DNA from: Aeromicrobium endophyticum
GTDB lineage: Bacteria > Actinomycetota > Actinomycetes > Propionibacteriales > Nocardioidaceae
DNA length: 64,000 bases
Assembly (NCBI RefSeq): GCF_003586285.1
Contig: NZ_QUBR01000001.1
Location: 1,667,373-1,731,372 of the forward strand
Direction: 5' to 3'
Shown: in pieces, positions 24,014 to 31,962 of the stretch
Layout: each line of letters begins with the position of its first letter
Position numbering within the stretch: the stretch's first letter is position 1
Program-made: the position numbers and the translations under genes
The notes under the pieces: generated by a model
What the model saw: the letters and a program-made list of their open reading frames with translations, nothing else
Told to the model about the DNA's origin: nothing
Database searches by the model: none

Positions 24014-24188
24014 GGCGCAGCAGCTGAACGGTGCAGGTCAGGGCCTCGTGGTCGGGGCGTCCGCGGTCGCGGCCCCAGGAGACGGACGGCTGCTGGGCAG
24101 CATGGAGGCATGCTCGCCTCTCCCTCACCTGGCGGTGTGTCGGTCGCCCATCGGACGTGCTGACGGGCGACCCAGCCACCGCCCGGTC

Positions 24189-24205
24189 CCAGGGCCGGGG
24201 TCGAA
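24189..24205 (-). repeat. Partial copy of the tRNA-Phe 3' region
   Basis: The 17 bases CCAGGGCCGGGGTCGAA are identical to 24298-24314, the T-arm and acceptor part of tRNA-Phe, in the same orientation 109 bases away. The rest of the 24001-24294 gap shows no gene, only this fragment and the palindrome at 24237. Confidence 0.75.
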
Positions 24206-24236
24206 TCTGCCCAGGCAGCCTGGGTCCGACCGCTGA

Positions 24237-24303
24237 CCCTGGCCACAGCACGAGAAAGGCCCCCGCAAAGAGCGCGGGGGCCTTTCTCGTGCTGTGGCCA
24301 GGG
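24237..24303. repeat. 67-base perfect inverted repeat reaching into tRNA-Phe
   Basis: Two perfectly matched 30-base arms (24237-24266 and 24274-24303) flank the 7-base loop AAAGAGC. The right arm includes the last nine bases of tRNA-Phe. A very stable hairpin; there is no U tract after it on either strand, so a simple terminator role is uncertain. Confidence 0.85.
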
Positions 24304-24368
24304 CCGGGGTCGAACCGGCGACCCTCCGCTTTTCAGGCGGATGCTCGTACCAACTGAGCTACCTGGCC
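24295..24368 (-). tRNA. tRNA-Phe (GAA)
   Basis: Folds as a complete 74-base cloverleaf on the minus strand: acceptor GGCCAGG/CCTGGCC, D stem GCTC/GAGC, anticodon stem CCGC-type with loop CTGAAAA (anticodon GAA), T stem GCCGG/CCGGC with TTCGACC, and discriminator A. CCA is not encoded. Its 3' end is shared with a large palindrome. Confidence 0.95.
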
Positions 24369-24431
24369 ACCGCTCGCGAACGAGCGACGATCACCATATC
24401 GCACGGCGCCGGACGCCTGCGACAGTGCTGC

Positions 24432-25769
24432 TCAGGTCGGGTCGGCCAGGCGCTGGAGCAGCAGGGCCTCGGCGACGCAGACGCGGGCGAACTCGCCCAG
24501 GTGCAGGCCTTCGTCGATGCCGTGGGCGCGCGTGTCGGGGTCTTCGACGCCCGTCACCAGCACGGCCGCGTGGGGGAACAGGCGGGCGAACTCGGCGATG
24601 AACGGGATCGATCCGCCCATGCCCATGTCGACCGGCTCGGTGCCGTCCCAGGCGTCGCGGAACGCCGAGCGGGCCGCGTCGTACGCAGGACCGTCGGCAT
24701 CGACGGTGAACGGCTCGCCGAGATCGCCGCGCTCGACCGTCACCCGGGCTCCGAACGGTGCGTGCTTCTCGAGGTGTGCGACGAGGGCGTCGAGGTGGGT
24801 CGCGGCGTCTCCGCCCGGCGCGACGCGCATGCCGATCTTGGCGCGGGCGCGGGGCGACAGCGTGTTGGAGGCGGTCGCGACGGGGGTGGCGTCGATGCCC
24901 AGCACGCTGACGGCGGGCTCGGCCCACAGTCGCTGGACGATCGAGCCGCGCCCGATCTGCTCGACGCCGGGAAGGACGGACGACTCCTCGCGGAAACGGT
25001 CCACGGGGTACTCGAGATCGGCGGCGACCCCGTGGTGCAGGCCCTCGATCGCGACCGATCCCTCGTCGTCGTGCAGTGTCGCGAGCAGGCGGCTCAGCGT
25101 GGTCAGTGCATCGGGCACGACGCCGCCCCAGATGCCGGAGTGCACGGCGTGGCCCAGCGTCTCGACCGTCACCACGCAGTCGACCATGCCGCGCAGCGAG
25201 ACGGTCAGGGCCGGCACGCCGATGGCCCAGTTGGCCGAGTCGGCGATCACGATGGCGTCGGCGGTCAGCTCGTCGCGGTGCTGCTCGAGCAGGGCCACCA
25301 GGCTGGGCGAGCCCGACTCCTCCTCGCCCTCGACGAACACCGTCACGCCGACCGGCGGGTTGCCGCCGTGGGCGCGGAACGCCGCGAGGTGAGCCGCCAG
25401 CCCGGCCTTGTCGTCGGCGGCGCCTCGGGCGTAGAGCCGGTCGCCCCGGCGGGTCGGCTCGAACGGCGGTGACGTCCACAGGGCCGGGTCGCCCGTGGGC
25501 TGGACGTCGTGGTGCGCGTACAGCAGCACGGTCGGGGCGCCGGCCGGCGCGGGATGGTGCGCGATGACGGCGGGCGCCCCGCCGGCCTCGACGATGCGGG
25601 CGTCGGCGAACCCCGCCTCGGTCAGCAGCCGCTGCACCTCGGCGGCGCTGCGATGCACGTCGGCGTGGTGCTCGGGCTGGGCCCAGATGGACGGGATGCG
25701 GACGAGCGACTCGAGATCGTCCAGGACGGAGAGGAGCACGTCGTGGACGCGCGCGGTGAGGTCGGTCAT
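24432..25769 (-). CDS. M20-family metallodipeptidase
   Basis: The 445-residue protein is a dipeptidase/acylase of the M20/M25/M40 family. Zinc-site residues are visible: YAHHDVQP (His near 86-87, Asp88), the bridging Asp of GAADDK near 119-120, and the catalytic pair in EGEEESGS (149-150). The dimerisation domain sits in the middle and a late His in THAHGIDE-like context (TRAHGIDEG) completes the site. It would cleave dipeptides or N-acyl amino acids in the cytoplasm. A CAGGCT box seven bases before ATG suggests a leaderless mRNA. Confidence 0.88.
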   Translation of the reverse strand: MTDLTARVHDVLLSVLDDLESLVRIPSIWAQPEHHADVHRSAAEVQRLLTEAGFADARIVEAGGAPAVIAHHPAPAGAPTVLLYAHHDVQPTGDPALWTSPPFEPTRRGDRLYARGAADDKAGLAAHLAAFRAHGGNPPVGVTVFVEGEEESGSPSLVALLEQHRDELTADAIVIADSANWAIGVPALTVSLRGMVDCVVTVETLGHAVHSGIWGGVVPDALTTLSRLLATLHDDEGSVAIEGLHHGVAADLEYPVDRFREESSVLPGVEQIGRGSIVQRLWAEPAVSVLGIDATPVATASNTLSPRARAKIGMRVAPGGDAATHLDALVAHLEKHAPFGARVTVERGDLGEPFTVDADGPAYDAARSAFRDAWDGTEPVDMGMGGSIPFIAEFARLFPHAAVLVTGVEDPDTRAHGIDEGLHLGEFARVCVAEALLLQRLADPT

Positions 25770-25802
25770 GACCCCCAGCCTGTCACCTGCCCCGGACGGG
25801 CG

Positions 25803-26417
25803 TCAGACGGTGCGGACGGCGTCGTCGGCCGAGATGCGCGGCAGGCGGTCGAACCACGCGTTCTCGCCCGGGTGGCCGATGTTGACGACGAGCTGCGTGC
25901 GCCACGAGGTGCCGGCGAAGAACTCCTCGTCGATGCCGGCTGCGTCGAATCCGCCGACGGGCCCGGCGTGCAGGCCGGCCGCGCGCAGGCCGATGATGAA
26001 GTAGCCCGTCTGCAGGGCCGTGTTGTAGCGCGCGATGTCGGCACGCTTGGCCTCGTCGCCGGCGAACATGTCGCCGATGCCCGGCTTGTGCGGGAAGTGC
26101 TGGTCCATCGACGTGTGGAAGTCGACGTCGGACGCGATGACGGCCACCAAGGGTGCCGACTCGGCCTTCGCCTTGTTGCCGTCGGCCATGTGGGGCACGA
26201 GCCGGTCGCGGCCCTCGCCCTGCTCGACCAGCAGCAGGCGCATCGGCTGGATGTTCATCATCGTGGGGCCCAGCTTGACCAGGTCGAACACCTCGCGGAC
26301 CTGGGCGGCGGAGACGGGCTCGTCGCTGAAGGTGTTGAGCGAGCGGGCCTCGCGGAAGAGCACGTCGAGGGCGGCGTCGTCGAGCACGAACGGGTCGGTC
26401 GTCAGTGAAGAAGTCAT
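25803..26417 (-). CDS. Nitroreductase-family protein, malonic semialdehyde reductase (RutE)-like
   Basis: The 204-residue flavin-fold protein has SLNTFSDEPVS near the N-terminus, GPTMMNIQPMRLLLVE, a lysine/alanine-rich KAKAESAPLVAVIASDVDFH segment and GLHAGPVGGFDAAGID, which are the hallmarks of RutE/HadB-type reductases. They reduce semialdehydes or quinones with FMN and NAD(P)H. The true start is uncertain: ATG 26417 (MTSSLTT) or ATG 26432, neither with a clear RBS. It is a stand-alone gene followed upstream by the tRNA-Asp terminator. Confidence 0.82.
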   Translation of the reverse strand: MTSSLTTDPFVLDDAALDVLFREARSLNTFSDEPVSAAQVREVFDLVKLGPTMMNIQPMRLLLVEQGEGRDRLVPHMADGNKAKAESAPLVAVIASDVDFHTSMDQHFPHKPGIGDMFAGDEAKRADIARYNTALQTGYFIIGLRAAGLHAGPVGGFDAAGIDEEFFAGTSWRTQLVVNIGHPGENAWFDRLPRISADDAVRTV

Positions 26418-26444
26418 AGAACATTCAATCATTTCGGAGGCAAG

Positions 26445-26478
26445 AAAAATCCCACGCCCCTCCGAAGAGGGACGTGGG
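26445..26478 (-). terminator. Rho-independent terminator of tRNA-Asp
   Basis: On the minus strand a 12-base stem with one mismatch (26451-26462 with 26467-26478) and loop TTCG is followed by ATTTTTC, ten bases after the tRNA 3' end. Standard intrinsic terminator form. Confidence 0.8.
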
Positions 26479-26488
26479 CTCTCTCACA

Positions 26489-26565
26489 TGGCGACCCCGA
26501 CCGGACTCGAACCGGCGACCTCCGCCGTGACAGGGCGGCGCGCTAACCAACTGCGCCACGGGGCC
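26489..26565 (-). tRNA. tRNA-Asp (GTC), CCA encoded
   Basis: A complete cloverleaf on the minus strand: acceptor GGCCCCG/CGGGGTC (one G-U pair), D stem GCGC/GCGC, anticodon loop CTGTCAC (GTC), T arm GCCGG-TTCGAGT-CCGGT, discriminator G followed by CCA. Confidence 0.95.
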
Positions 26566-26741
26566 ATGCTGTGCGGCGAACCGCGAACGTGACTCTATCG
26601 CATGCGTCCGGCGGTCACCAAAACGGGTCTCCCGACCGTCCGGACGAAGCCGCCGCCCTACCGCATCCCGGCGAGCTCGCGGCGCGTGTCCGACTGGTGA
26701 ACAGCAGCCGGAACGCCTGCGATCTCGGCTTGCATGGGGTC

Positions 26742-27254
26742 ATGACCGCTCGCCCCACCACCGTCGCACCCCTGTCGTTGGCCGATCTCGCCGCACTCAC
26801 CCGGGACGTCGCCGACGACGTCCGCGCGGGTCTGCACGAGGTGCACGCCGACGCCGAGAACCGGTGGCACGTGCGGCTGCGATGCGACGACGAGGTCGAC
26901 GTGTGGCTCATCAGCTGGACGCAGGAGCAGGGCACGCAGCTGCACGACCACGGCGGGTCGTCCGGCGCGTTCACGGTCGTCAGCGGGACGTTGTCGGAGG
27001 CCGTGTGGGCCCCCGGTGCCGAGTCGCTGACCGAGACCGCCCGCGCCGAGGGCGACTCGGTGCTGTTCGGCGAGCACTACGTGCACGACGTGCGCAACGT
27101 GCACGCCGAGACGGCCGTCAGCGTCCACGCCTACTCGCCGCCCCTGTCGCAGATGAACTACTACGACGTCGACGGACACCAGCTCGTCCGGCTGGCCTCG
27201 GTGTGGACCGACGACCCCGAGGCGCCCGCCCCCGACCTGCGGGCCGCGTCGTGA
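26742..27254 (+). CDS. Cysteine dioxygenase (type I)
   Basis: The 170-residue cupin has the Fe-binding triad His68, His70 (LHDHGGSSGAF) and His115 (HYVHDVRN), and a tyrosine in AYSPPL matching the conserved active-site tyrosine. It oxidises cysteine to cysteine sulfinate. As in other bacterial enzymes, glycine replaces the crosslinking cysteine of the animal form. ATG 26742 is preferred; a longer frame from 26571 has no support. It overlaps the rhodanese gene by GTGA, a common sulfur-metabolism pairing. Confidence 0.88.
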   Translation: MTARPTTVAPLSLADLAALTRDVADDVRAGLHEVHADAENRWHVRLRCDDEVDVWLISWTQEQGTQLHDHGGSSGAFTVVSGTLSEAVWAPGAESLTETARAEGDSVLFGEHYVHDVRNVHAETAVSVHAYSPPLSQMNYYDVDGHQLVRLASVWTDDPEAPAPDLRAAS

Positions 27255-27673
27255 CGGCCACGTTCGCGTCCGTCGACGAGCTGCTCGACGCGGCGCGCGG
27301 GGGCCTCGACCGCATCTCGCCGCGCGAGGCCTTCGCGCGGGTCGCCAGGGGTGCGCTCATCGTCGACATCCGTCCGGCGTGGCAGCGCGAGCTGGACGGC
27401 GAGATCCCCGGCTCGGTGGTGGTCGAGCGCAACCACCTCGAGTGGCGCCTGCACCCGCGCTCGGGCGCGAGCCTGCCCTGGGCGGCCGAGGGCCAGGAGT
27501 GGATCGTGGTGTGCACCGAGGGCTACACCTCGTCGCTCGCCGCAGCCGCGCTCGTCTCGCTCGGGCTGCCCGCCAGCGACGTCGTGGGCGGCATCCACGC
27601 GTGGCGCGCCGAGGGACTGCCCGTCGTCGACGGCCCCACCCCGGTCGAGCACCGGGTGGGCGGCGCGACGTGA
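27251..27673 (+). CDS. Rhodanese-like sulfurtransferase
   Basis: The 140-residue protein is one rhodanese domain with an intact active-site Cys88 in VVCTEGYTSS, the characteristic DIRP motif near 39-42 and GGIHAWRAEGLPV at the C-terminal end. It would carry or transfer sulfane sulfur. The GTG start overlaps the cysteine dioxygenase stop, so the two act together in cysteine sulfur handling, probably in the cytoplasm as there is no signal peptide. Confidence 0.87.
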   Translation: MTATFASVDELLDAARGGLDRISPREAFARVARGALIVDIRPAWQRELDGEIPGSVVVERNHLEWRLHPRSGASLPWAAEGQEWIVVCTEGYTSSLAAAALVSLGLPASDVVGGIHAWRAEGLPVVDGPTPVEHRVGGAT

Positions 27674-27808
27674 CCCCAGCGACACGGACCGTGCTTCCGA
27701 TTGCCGCGAGCCGGTGACCGCGCAAGACTGGTGCACCCGCATCACCCGCACGACCCTTCCTTGCCTACCTACTGTCCCGACGCGCTGGCGTCGAGCGCGG
27801 AGGACCGC

Positions 27809-28624
27809 ATGATCGAGTACCGCTCCATCGGCAAGACCTTCGCCGACGGGACGGAGGCCGTCGGCGACTTCAGCCTGGTGCTGCCGTCACGCACCACGAC
27901 GGTGTTCGTCGGCTCGTCCGGATGTGGCAAGACCACGCTGCTGCGCATGGTCAACCGCATGGTCGACCCGTCCCGGGGCCAGGTGCTGATCGACGACGTC
28001 GACATCGCGACGCGCAACCGGGTCGAGCTGCGGCGCAGCATCGGCTACGTCATGCAGAACGCCGGACTGCTGCCGCACCGCAAGGTCATCGACAACGTCG
28101 CGACCGTGCTGCGCCTCAACGGTGTCGGCAAGAAGGAGGCGCGCGACCGCTCGTACGCCGTGCTCGAGACCGTGGGCCTCGACACCTCGCTGGCCACGAA
28201 GTACCCCAGCCAGCTCTCGGGCGGCCAGCAGCAGCGGGTCGGCGTGGCGCGCGGCCTGGTGTCCGACCCCAACATCCTGCTGATGGACGAGCCGTTCGGC
28301 GCCGTCGACCCCATCGTGCGCGAGGAGCTGCAGACCGAGCTGCTGCGGCTGCAGCGCGACCTCGACAAGACCATCGTGTTCGTCACCCACGACATCGACG
28401 AGGCCTTCCTGCTCGGCGACCAGGTCGTCATCCTCAAGAAGGGGGGCGAGGTGGCGCAGGTCGGCTCTCCCGCCGACATCCTGGCCGCCCCGGCGGACGA
28501 CTTCGTGCGCAGCTTCGTCGGCATCGACAAGGGCAGCCGCACGTTGCACGTCGAGGAGCGCGACGGCGTGCGCGTCGTCGTCGACGGCACCGGCAAGGCC
28601 ACCGGGGTGCTCGAGTCGTCATGA
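27809..28624 (+). CDS. Osmoprotectant (glycine betaine/choline-type) ABC importer ATPase
   Basis: The 271-residue ATPase has Walker A GSSGCGKTT (35-43), Q-loop QNAGLLPHR, signature LSGGQQQR and Walker B ILLMDEPFGAVDP, the form seen in OpuBA/OsmV. GGAGG lies before ATG 27809. First of four coupled genes with ATGA overlaps to the first permease. The residual C-terminal region past 240 may be a shortened regulatory tail; no CBS domains follow. Ligand class is inferred from the substrate-binding protein at 30024. Confidence 0.9.
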   Translation: MIEYRSIGKTFADGTEAVGDFSLVLPSRTTTVFVGSSGCGKTTLLRMVNRMVDPSRGQVLIDDVDIATRNRVELRRSIGYVMQNAGLLPHRKVIDNVATVLRLNGVGKKEARDRSYAVLETVGLDTSLATKYPSQLSGGQQQRVGVARGLVSDPNILLMDEPFGAVDPIVREELQTELLRLQRDLDKTIVFVTHDIDEAFLLGDQVVILKKGGEVAQVGSPADILAAPADDFVRSFVGIDKGSRTLHVEERDGVRVVVDGTGKATGVLESS

Positions 28625-29325
28625 GGTGGTTCGAGAACAACACCGACAAGGTCGTCGACCTGCTGCTCAGCCACGTGTGGCTCAGCGTCGTGCCGATCGT
28701 GCTGGGCTTCGTCATCGCGGTGCCGATCGGCTGGTACGCCAACCGGCACCCCCGCGTGCGCGGCGTGCTGCTGACCATGGCGGGCGTGCTCTACACCGTG
28801 CCGTCGCTGGCGTTGTTCCTCATCCTGCCGAGCATCATCGGCACGGGATTCCTCGACCCGCTGAACGTGGTCGTCGCCCTGACGATGTACGCCGTTGCGA
28901 TCATGGCCCGCTCGGCCAGCGACGCCTTCGGGTCGGTGTCGCCCGGTGTGCTCGATGCGGCCACGGCGGCAGGTTTCGCGCCGGCGGGCCGCGCCTTCCA
29001 GGTCGAGCTGCCGCTGGCCGGACCGGTGCTCGTCGCCGGGCTGCGCGTCGTGGCCGTCAGCACCGTCAGCCTGGTCAGCGTCGGCGCGCTGACGGGTGTG
29101 AACAACCTCGGCTCGCTGTTCACGGAGGGCTACCGCACCGACAACGACGCGGAGATCCTGGTCGGTGTCATCGGCATCGTCGCGCTCGCCCTCGTCTTCG
29201 ACGGCCTGATCGTGCTGGCCGGACGGCTCCTGCTGCCGTGGTCGAGGTCATCGCGGTCGACCACCCGCAGCCCGGTCTCACCGATCATGTCCTTCGCGCA
29301 GCACCTGCGGGGTGGTCGGGTATGA
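28621..29325 (+). CDS. Osmoprotectant ABC importer permease 1
   Basis: The 234-residue protein has five or six hydrophobic segments and the BPD_transp_1 EAA-loop region (LDAATAAGFAPAGRAFQVELPLAGP) that docks on the ATPase. It is of the OpuBB/OsmW type. It overlaps both neighbours by ATGA. A basic Ser/Arg-rich C-terminal tail after the last helix is longer than usual for the family. Confidence 0.88.
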   Translation: MRWFENNTDKVVDLLLSHVWLSVVPIVLGFVIAVPIGWYANRHPRVRGVLLTMAGVLYTVPSLALFLILPSIIGTGFLDPLNVVVALTMYAVAIMARSASDAFGSVSPGVLDAATAAGFAPAGRAFQVELPLAGPVLVAGLRVVAVSTVSLVSVGALTGVNNLGSLFTEGYRTDNDAEILVGVIGIVALALVFDGLIVLAGRLLLPWSRSSRSTTRSPVSPIMSFAQHLRGGRV

Positions 29326-30002
29326 GCGTCGTGAACGACACCGTCGACTGGTTCGCCGACTCGTCGCACTGGTCGGGCGACGACGGCGTGCCCCACCGTC
29401 TCGTCCAGCACCTCGGCTACACGTCGCTGACGGTGCTGATCGCCGCCGCGATCGCCATCCCGATCGGGCTGTGGATCGGCCACACGGGCCGGCTCCGCGG
29501 GCTGGCGGTCGTCAGCTCCGGAGCGCTGAGAGCCCTGCCGACGCTGGGCGTGCTCACGTACGCCTCGCTGTTCACCGGCATCGGCATCAAGGCCGCGATC
29601 TTCACGCTCGTCCTGCTGGCCATCCCGCCGCTGCTGGCGGGCGCCTACGCAGGGCTCGAGTCCGTCGACCGCCAGACGATCGACGCGGCCCGCGCGGTCG
29701 GCATGACCGAGTGGCAGATCCTGACCAAGGTCGAAGTACCGCTCGCCCTGCCGCTGATCATCGGCGGCGTCCGCTCGGCGACCCTGCAGGTGGTCGCCAC
29801 GGCCACGGTCGCGGCCTACGTGCCCGGCCCCGGCGGCCTCGGCCGCTACCTGATCGACGGGCTCGCGCTCAGCGACTACCCGCGCGTGGTGGCCGGATCG
29901 GTCGTCGTCATCGTGCTCGCCCTCGCCCTCGACGGAATGTTCGTCCTGCTCCAACGGTTGGCACTTCGCAACCGTCCCGCCGCCGTCCGCACCACCGCCT
30001 GA
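29322..30002 (+). CDS. Osmoprotectant ABC importer permease 2
   Basis: The 226-residue protein has an N-terminal amphipathic stretch, about six transmembrane segments and the docking loop IDAARAVGMTEWQILTKVEVPLALP. It pairs with the first permease to form the heterodimeric channel typical of OpuB/OsmFWXY-type systems. Coupled to permease 1 by ATGA; 21 bases separate it from the binding-protein gene. Confidence 0.9.
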   Translation: MSVVNDTVDWFADSSHWSGDDGVPHRLVQHLGYTSLTVLIAAAIAIPIGLWIGHTGRLRGLAVVSSGALRALPTLGVLTYASLFTGIGIKAAIFTLVLLAIPPLLAGAYAGLESVDRQTIDAARAVGMTEWQILTKVEVPLALPLIIGGVRSATLQVVATATVAAYVPGPGGLGRYLIDGLALSDYPRVVAGSVVVIVLALALDGMFVLLQRLALRNRPAAVRTTA

Positions 30003-30023
30003 ACGCACACACCTAGGAGAACC

Positions 30024-30935
30024 ATGTCCCTCACCAAGCTCACCGGCGGCCTCGCGGCCGTCGCCCTGAGTGTCAGCCTCGCTGCCTGCGGCGGCGACCC
30101 CACCTCGGACGACTCGTCATCCTCCGCGTCCGACACCATCACGGTCGGCTCGGCTGCCTTCCCCGAGAACGAGATCATCGCCGAGATCTACGCCCAAGGT
30201 CTCGAGGCCGGCGGCGTCAAGGTCAAGAAGAAGCTCAACATCGGTGCCCGCGAGGTCTACATCCCTGCGCTCGAGAAGGGCGAGATCGACCTGCTGCCCG
30301 AGTACTCCGGCAACCTGCTGTCGTACCTCGACAAGAACACGACGGCGACCTCGGCCGACCAGATCGACGAGGCGCTGGACGACGCGCTGCCCAAGAACCT
30401 CGAGGTGCTGGACGCCGCTCCGGCCGAGGACAAGGACTCGCTCAACGTGACGGCCGAGTTCGCCGCAGCGAACAAGCTCACGACGATCGCCGATCTCAAG
30501 AACGTCAAGGGGCTCAAGCTGGGCGCCAACCCCGAGTTCAAGGAGCGCGACTACGGCATCCCCGGGCTCGAGAAGGTCTACGGCATCACCGGCATCGACT
30601 TCGTCCCGATCAGCGACGGCGGCGGTCCCAAGACGCTGAAGTCGCTGCTCGACGGCGACATCAACGTGGCCGACATCTACTCGACGACCCCGTCGATCAC
30701 GGCCAACAAGCTGGTGACGCTGGAAGACCCCGAGAACCTGATCGCGGCCCAGAACGTCATCCCGATCATCAACGAGAAGAAGGCGTCCGACAAGGTCGAG
30801 GACATCCTCGACAAGATCTCGGCGGCGCTCACCACCGAGGACCTGCTCGACCTCAACGCGAAGAACCAGGGCGACGACAAGACCGCCCCGGACGTCCTCG
30901 CCAAGGAGTGGCTGACGTCCAAGGGCCTGATCTAG
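30024..30935 (+). CDS. Osmoprotectant ABC importer substrate-binding lipoprotein
   Basis: The 303-residue protein has a signal peptide with lipobox LAAC, an Asp/Ser-rich linker and an OpuAC/QAT-type binding domain, including LLPEYSGNLLSYL, the stretch conserved in quaternary-ammonium binders. It would capture betaine, choline or a similar compound outside the membrane. AGGAG lies 5 bases before ATG 30024. Last gene of the four-gene importer; a large palindrome follows at 30948. Confidence 0.9.
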   Translation: MSLTKLTGGLAAVALSVSLAACGGDPTSDDSSSSASDTITVGSAAFPENEIIAEIYAQGLEAGGVKVKKKLNIGAREVYIPALEKGEIDLLPEYSGNLLSYLDKNTTATSADQIDEALDDALPKNLEVLDAAPAEDKDSLNVTAEFAAANKLTTIADLKNVKGLKLGANPEFKERDYGIPGLEKVYGITGIDFVPISDGGGPKTLKSLLDGDINVADIYSTTPSITANKLVTLEDPENLIAAQNVIPIINEKKASDKVEDILDKISAALTTEDLLDLNAKNQGDDKTAPDVLAKEWLTSKGLI

Positions 30936-30947
30936 CCTCGGCGCTCG

Positions 30948-31029
30948 CCGCTCGAGCCTGGCCTTCGCCCCTTGAGCTTGTCGAAAGGCCCTTTCGACAA
31001 GCTCGAGGGGCGTCGCGCGTCTCGAGCGG
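30948..31029. repeat. Nested palindromic repeat between convergent genes
   Basis: An inner hairpin with 23-base arms (30966-30988 and 30990-31012, one G/T pair) contains GAGCTTGTCGAAAGG. Outer arms CCGCTCGAG/CTCGAGCGG lie at 30948-30956 and 31021-31029. The TTCGACAAGCTC core resembles dispersed palindromes seen in many actinobacterial genomes. It may also stop transcription from both sides. Confidence 0.75.
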
Positions 31030-31044
31030 CCCCGTGGATCGCAG

Positions 31045-31821
31045 TCAGTCGAAGAACACAATGCGCACGAGCGCGACGACGCCGACCGCGAGGATGACGG
31101 CGCGCAGCGCGTTGGGCGGAAGCCGGCGGCCGATGCGGGCGCCCAGGTAGCCGCCGATCAGGCTCCCGCCGGCGATGAGGCCGACGACCTTCCCGTCGAT
31201 GTGGTCGCGGGCCACCAGCACGAAGACGATGGCGGCGACACCGTTGACGACTCCCGCGAGGACGTTCTTGAGGGCGTTGATGCCCTGCATGCCGATCGTG
31301 AGCATCACGCCGAACAGCCCGACGAGCAGGATCCCCTGGGCCGCACCGAAGTAGCCCCCGTAGACGCCGAGCACGAACACCAGGGCCACGAGCGATGCCC
31401 GGGGTCGAGTGGCGGGTGCGGTGCCGGCATCGTCCGAGTCGCGCCGCGCCGCCGCCCGGCGCTGCAGCGACGGCCCCACGACGACCATCAGCAGCCCGAT
31501 CGCGATCAGCACCGGCACGATGGCCCCGAACGCCTCGGCGGGCAGGACGAACAGCAGGAGCGCGCCGGCCAGCCCACCGGCGGCGGACGCCGGCACCAGC
31601 CTGAGCACGAGCCCGAGGTGCTGGCGGGCCTCGGCGCGGTAGCCGTAGACGCCCGAGGCGCTGCCGGCCAGCAGCCCGATGTTGTTCGAGACGTTGGCCG
31701 TCAGCGGCGGGTATCCGAACAGCAGCAGGACCGGGAACGTCACGAGGGTGCCGGAGCCGACGACGGTGTTGATCATGCCGGCCCAGATGCCTGCGGCGAA
31801 GATCGCACCCAGCTCGATCAT
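31045..31821 (-). CDS. TauE/SafE (TSUP) family membrane transporter
   Basis: The 258-residue protein has about eight hydrophobic helices in two repeats, each with a Gly-rich GxGs-type motif (VVGSGTLVTFP near the start and YFGAAQGILLVG in the second half). This is the TSUP pattern; members export or import sulfonates, sulfite or small organic acids. ATG 31821 has GGAGA upstream; a longer frame to 31872 is less likely. It converges on the osmoprotectant operon. Confidence 0.87.
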   Translation of the reverse strand: MIELGAIFAAGIWAGMINTVVGSGTLVTFPVLLLFGYPPLTANVSNNIGLLAGSASGVYGYRAEARQHLGLVLRLVPASAAGGLAGALLLFVLPAEAFGAIVPVLIAIGLLMVVVGPSLQRRAAARRDSDDAGTAPATRPRASLVALVFVLGVYGGYFGAAQGILLVGLFGVMLTIGMQGINALKNVLAGVVNGVAAIVFVLVARDHIDGKVVGLIAGGSLIGGYLGARIGRRLPPNALRAVILAVGVVALVRIVFFD

Positions 31822-31915
31822 GGTGTCTCCACTCGCGACGAGACCGCGGGACGGCCCCGCGCCAGGTGCCATGGTGCCCTAGCGCCGGCCGGGCCCGGGG
31901 GCCCGGGGGATCGGG

Positions 31916-31957
31916 GGATCGGGGTTCGTCCGCACCGGGGCGGACGAACCCCGATCC
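31916..31957. terminator. GC-rich inverted repeat, likely terminator of the MMPL gene
   Basis: Perfect 18-base arms (31916-31933 and 31940-31957) around a 6-base loop, six bases past the MMPL stop at 31963 on the minus strand. No U tract, which is common for GC-rich actinobacterial terminators. Confidence 0.55.
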
Positions 31958-31962
31958 TCCCG

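Noticed and set aside
24031..24294. Short open frames in the gap between the PASTA kinase and tRNA-Phe
   Set aside because: They run through the palindrome and into the tRNA, with no RBS or family match.
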